This document shows, piece after piece, positions 61,482-64,000 of a stretch of 64,000 nucleotides of DNA; within the stretch, counting starts at the first letter, position 1, and each line of letters begins with the position of its first letter. Origin of the DNA: Ceratopteris richardii (Eukaryota > Streptophyta > Polypodiopsida > Polypodiales > Pteridaceae); contig CM035435.1 in the NCBI GenBank assembly GCA_020310875.1, positions 63,369,336 through 63,433,335 on the forward strand, given 5' to 3'. The notes under the pieces are model-generated. The model had not been told where the DNA came from. It saw only the letters and a list, made by a program, of their open reading frames with translations, and made no database searches. The position numbers and the translations under genes were made by a program.

Positions 61482-62075
61482 ATAACTCATCTTCAGTAAA
61501 CTGATCAAAAGATGATGCTGCCTCTGAGAGTCTTCCATATTTTCTCTCATATGCATCCATAGAAAGTTTTAAATTTTTCACTTGATTTTCTAGATCATCA
61601 ATCCTCTTTTGTTGATCATCTATGTTCTTCGTGATGCAGGAATTCTTAATCCTTCATTGTATAATTCTACTCCTTGTGACAATAAATCATGTATAATATT
61701 ATGTTCTTCAAGTAACAGAATGTAGGGCCACTTTTGAGGAAGAGGGCCTTCATTTCCTTGATTACAAAATTCTGCTCGTTTTTTAGGACGACCCAAACCG
61801 GTACCTGCATTCTTCGGACGATCATCCCAACCTACATGTCGATGAAGAATATCTTGCACAAAAACCTTTTGAATGAAATATAATGCTATTTGATTATTAT
61901 TTGGTAATGATCTCTCAACTTGCACAAAGCATAGAAGTAGAGTTTTTGCTAATCCTTTATGTTGTAAGTCTGAAAGCTTTAAGGGTGCTGTTTCTTTTGG
62001 CCTTCTTGTAACCCAAAAAAGAACATCATGACCAAAATGATTTTGACATAACTTTTTCACTTCTTTCATTGACAA
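61482..62075 (-). pseudogene. Unknown protein remnant with coiled-coil tail
   Basis: The main frame (62075-61620, 151 codons) reads MSMKEVKKLCQNHFGHDVLF, WVTRRPKETAPLKLSD, VQDILHRHVGWDDRPKN, GLGRPKKRAEFCNQGNEGPL and YILLLEEHNIIHDLL. A frame change near 61650 leads into DDQQKRIDDLENQVKNLKLS and YERKYGRLSEAASSF, a heptad-like coiled coil ending at a TAG at about 61482. I do not recognise the family. A GRPKK patch is AT-hook-like. It could be the end of the same broken gene as the kinase upstream on this strand, or separate. Confidence 0.45.
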
Positions 62076-62280
62076 TGCTTCTCTTTCTAATCCCTCTGGC
62101 TCTAAATATTGATGGAATAAAAATGCTAATCCTGATTGTGCAAATTGAGAATTCTGCTAAGATAAAATCCTTTGAGATTCAGTATGATCAAGATCATCAT
62201 TCACATCTGGAATTCTTGCCCATGTTTTGCTTTCAAATTTTCAAAACAAAAACACGAATTTTATCTCAAAAGAATTCATA

Positions 62281-62760
62281 ACATTTAATCCATATAACTC
62301 AAATGAATCCACTTCATTTAATCCATATAACTCAAATGAATCCACTTCATTTAATCCACATAATTCAAATGATACCACTTCATTTAGTCCACATAATTCA
62401 AATGATACCACTTCATTTAATCCACATAATTCAAATGATACCACATCATTTAACCCACATATTACAAATGATTACACTTCATTTCATCCACTTAACTCAA
62501 ATGGTACCACTTCATTTACTCCACATATTACAAATTATTACACTTCATTTCATCCACTTAACTCAAATGATGCCACTTCATTTACTTCACATAATTCAAA
62601 TAAATCCAGATCATTTAATCCACATATTACAAACTATTACACTTCATCTCATTCACTTAACTCAAATGATACCACAACATTTACTCCACTTAATGCAAAT
62701 GAATCCATAACATTTACTCCACTCAATGCAAATGAATCTATATCATTTAATCTAGATAGT
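62281..62760 (+). repeat. 33-bp minisatellite, about 14 units
   Basis: Units of the form (t)ccacttcatttaatccacataattcaaatgata, 33 bases, change gradually across the block. Because 33 is divisible by three, a plus frame (62227-62763) stays open for 178 codons as repeats of the TSFNPHNSNDT type, and part of the minus strand is open too. This is probably not a protein-coding gene. Confidence 0.85.
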
Positions 62761-62826
62761 TAAATTGAATACATATCATTTTCAATTTAGTCTTAATCCA
62801 TCCATCATGGATATCTTTAAACCATA

Positions 62827-63753
62827 CTAATTTAGATGTGAGATTACTCTAAGCAGTTCATGTGTGTCTACTCTTTTTGATACATCTTTGTCAGAAGCTA
62901 ATTCTAAAGCATATTTGAACTTGTAAATCCCATTCTTATCAATGGAATAACTATTGAAATCTATATATTTCAAGAGTTCTAATAGGAGTATCAAAATTAT
63001 AAATATCTCCTGACTCTTATTAAAAGGTGGAGGACTAGTGTGCATTCAGGTGGAATCCACCAGTACTTTCAAATCCGCTCATTTCTAGTTGATATTTCTA
63101 AATTAGTTTTGAAGAACATTTTTATGTTGGTAAATATGTCGCTCTACCAAAATCACATAATCCAAACTAAGCATGTTGATCTTCAAAATGCAACAGGATG
63201 TTGCCTGGGTGGAGATCGTTATGGGATATATTACAAGTGTGTAAAAATGATACTGTTTGTAATAAACCATTGATCAACTTCCAAATGTTCGTTTTCGCAG
63301 TTGTTATGTCTCCTTCTATGTGTCCTTCACACCTTTGCTTTGTGGTACGTTTAGGTACTCCTTCTTCATTCTTTCTAGCCACATGTCCAATGTACCACCA
63401 TTCCAAAATTTGAAAATAAGACACGGTCTTTTGCTATGGTGTCTAGCTAAACCAAGTAGACTAATAATTCCACTGTTTGTAACAGATAACACTATGGTTT
63501 CATTCATGGCTTCATTCTCTTGTGTTTGTATATCAGCACCATGTAATTTGAATAGCTTGGCAACAAATACTTCATTGCTGAATCTCGGATGGGATATTTT
63601 GACTTTATGGATCATTCCATATTGTCCTTCCCCGATGGGAGCTGCACCTTCAAAAAGAATAGAGGAATATGGGAGCAAACAAAGATTGTTTGATATTTGA
63701 TATCCCATATTCACATATGTATCTCTTGTATTCGGATCTACCAGTGCTCTCAC
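62827..63753 (-). pseudogene. Protein kinase-like gene, frameshifted and with stops
   Basis: From about 63753 the minus strand encodes LFEGAAPIGEGQYGMIHKVK (glycine loop), EVFVAKLFKLHGADIQTQ (catalytic Lys), SLLGLARHHSKRPCLIFKFW and NGGTLDMWLERMKKEYLNVP. A frameshift near 63310 leads to NIWKLINGLLQTVSFLHTCN and ISHNDLHPGNILLHFEDQHA. A TAG at 63167-63169 follows, then FGLCDFGRATYLP (DFG motif) and a TAA. Beyond another shift come WIPPEC and QEIFIILILLLELLKYI near 63050-62970. So glycine loop, VAK, HND...N, DFG and PPE motifs all survive in order. HND replaces the usual HRD. Kinases of this HNDLHPGNIL type occur in plants; the exact subfamily is unknown to me. Confidence 0.8.
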
Positions 63754-64000
63754 AAGGTGTTCAATCAGGTCCGATTCGCTTCTGCTTGTTTATTTTACCT
63801 ACCATCTGTGCAAAAATAAAAAATAGACTATCAGTAAGTGTATGTATAAATAAATGAATAGTATGTGTACACAAATGATAGACATATGCATATTTAAATA
63901 AGTAGATTTATAATTAAATAGAAAGTGTAATTATAATCTTGAAGTGAATCTATGTAACTAATAAGAATGTAAGAGTCAAAGAATCAAGCATTTATAATAG
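63754..64000. other. AT-rich flank of the kinase remnant
   Basis: No gene is supported in the last 247 bases. The sequence is AT-rich with a tatgtgtacac stretch and could be an upstream intron or leader of the minus-strand kinase remnant. Confidence 0.3.

Overview
The window looks like nuclear DNA of a land plant with a large, repeat-rich genome. The evidence is plant-type LTR retrotransposons primed by initiator tRNA-Met (TGGTATCAGAGC sites), a CACTA/TNP2 DNA transposon family with CACTACAAGG ends, a plant hAT C-terminus and GT-AG introns. A fern or other seed-free plant is my guess from family flavour only; nothing here proves it. No intact host gene, rRNA or tRNA gene was recognised. Almost everything is transposon, transposon debris or tandem repeat.

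Layout. 1-3.5 kb: a minus-strand Ty3/gypsy-type LTR with a tRNA-Asp-like primer site on one side and a polypurine tract on the other. 3.5-4.8 kb: a decayed minus-strand DDE-like coding region. 4.85-8.7 kb: a Copia gag-protease remnant interrupted by a second Copia (complete LTR, primer site, gag). 8.7-13.1 kb: a plus-strand fragment of the CACTA element (copy 1). 13.1-17.4 kb: a minus-strand 5' part of the same element (copy 2). 17.4-21.16 kb: a spacer between two outward-reading CACTA arms. 21.16-33.47 kb: the longest CACTA copy (copy 3), interrupted by a 3.1-kb non-coding LTR element. 33.5-37 kb: a Copia RNase H/3' LTR end and a gypsy-like LTR plus gag-protease remnant. 37-38.76 kb: a higher-order tandem repeat. 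38.78-61.0 kb: a tandem array of four about 4.3-kb units, each an LTR plus non-coding interior, with a 5.9-kb Copia inserted in unit 2. 61-64 kb: a hAT transposase tail, an unknown minus-strand coding remnant, a 33-bp minisatellite and a decayed protein kinase.

The most interesting system is the CACTA element. Its TNP2 transposase lies directly downstream of exons encoding a cysteine-rich segment and a SET-domain-like protein, in the same orientation and possibly in one transcription unit. The first long intron of the transposase holds a near-perfect inverted repeat of about 0.4 kb per arm. Each arm carries a gene fragment resembling, from memory, the hinge region of plant SMC-hinge (GMI1/DMS3-type) proteins. 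Its transcript would fold into a long hairpin and could feed small-RNA production; this is inference. The non-coding LTR element inserted in the SET exon carries, just before its 3' polypurine tract, about seven small hairpins with a constant loop and different but complementary stems.

Copy relations can be read directly. Copy 2 preserves the empty site of the LTR insertion, while copies 1 and 3 share the filled site. Copies 2 and 3 form a roughly 4-kb-arm inverted repeat around the spacer.
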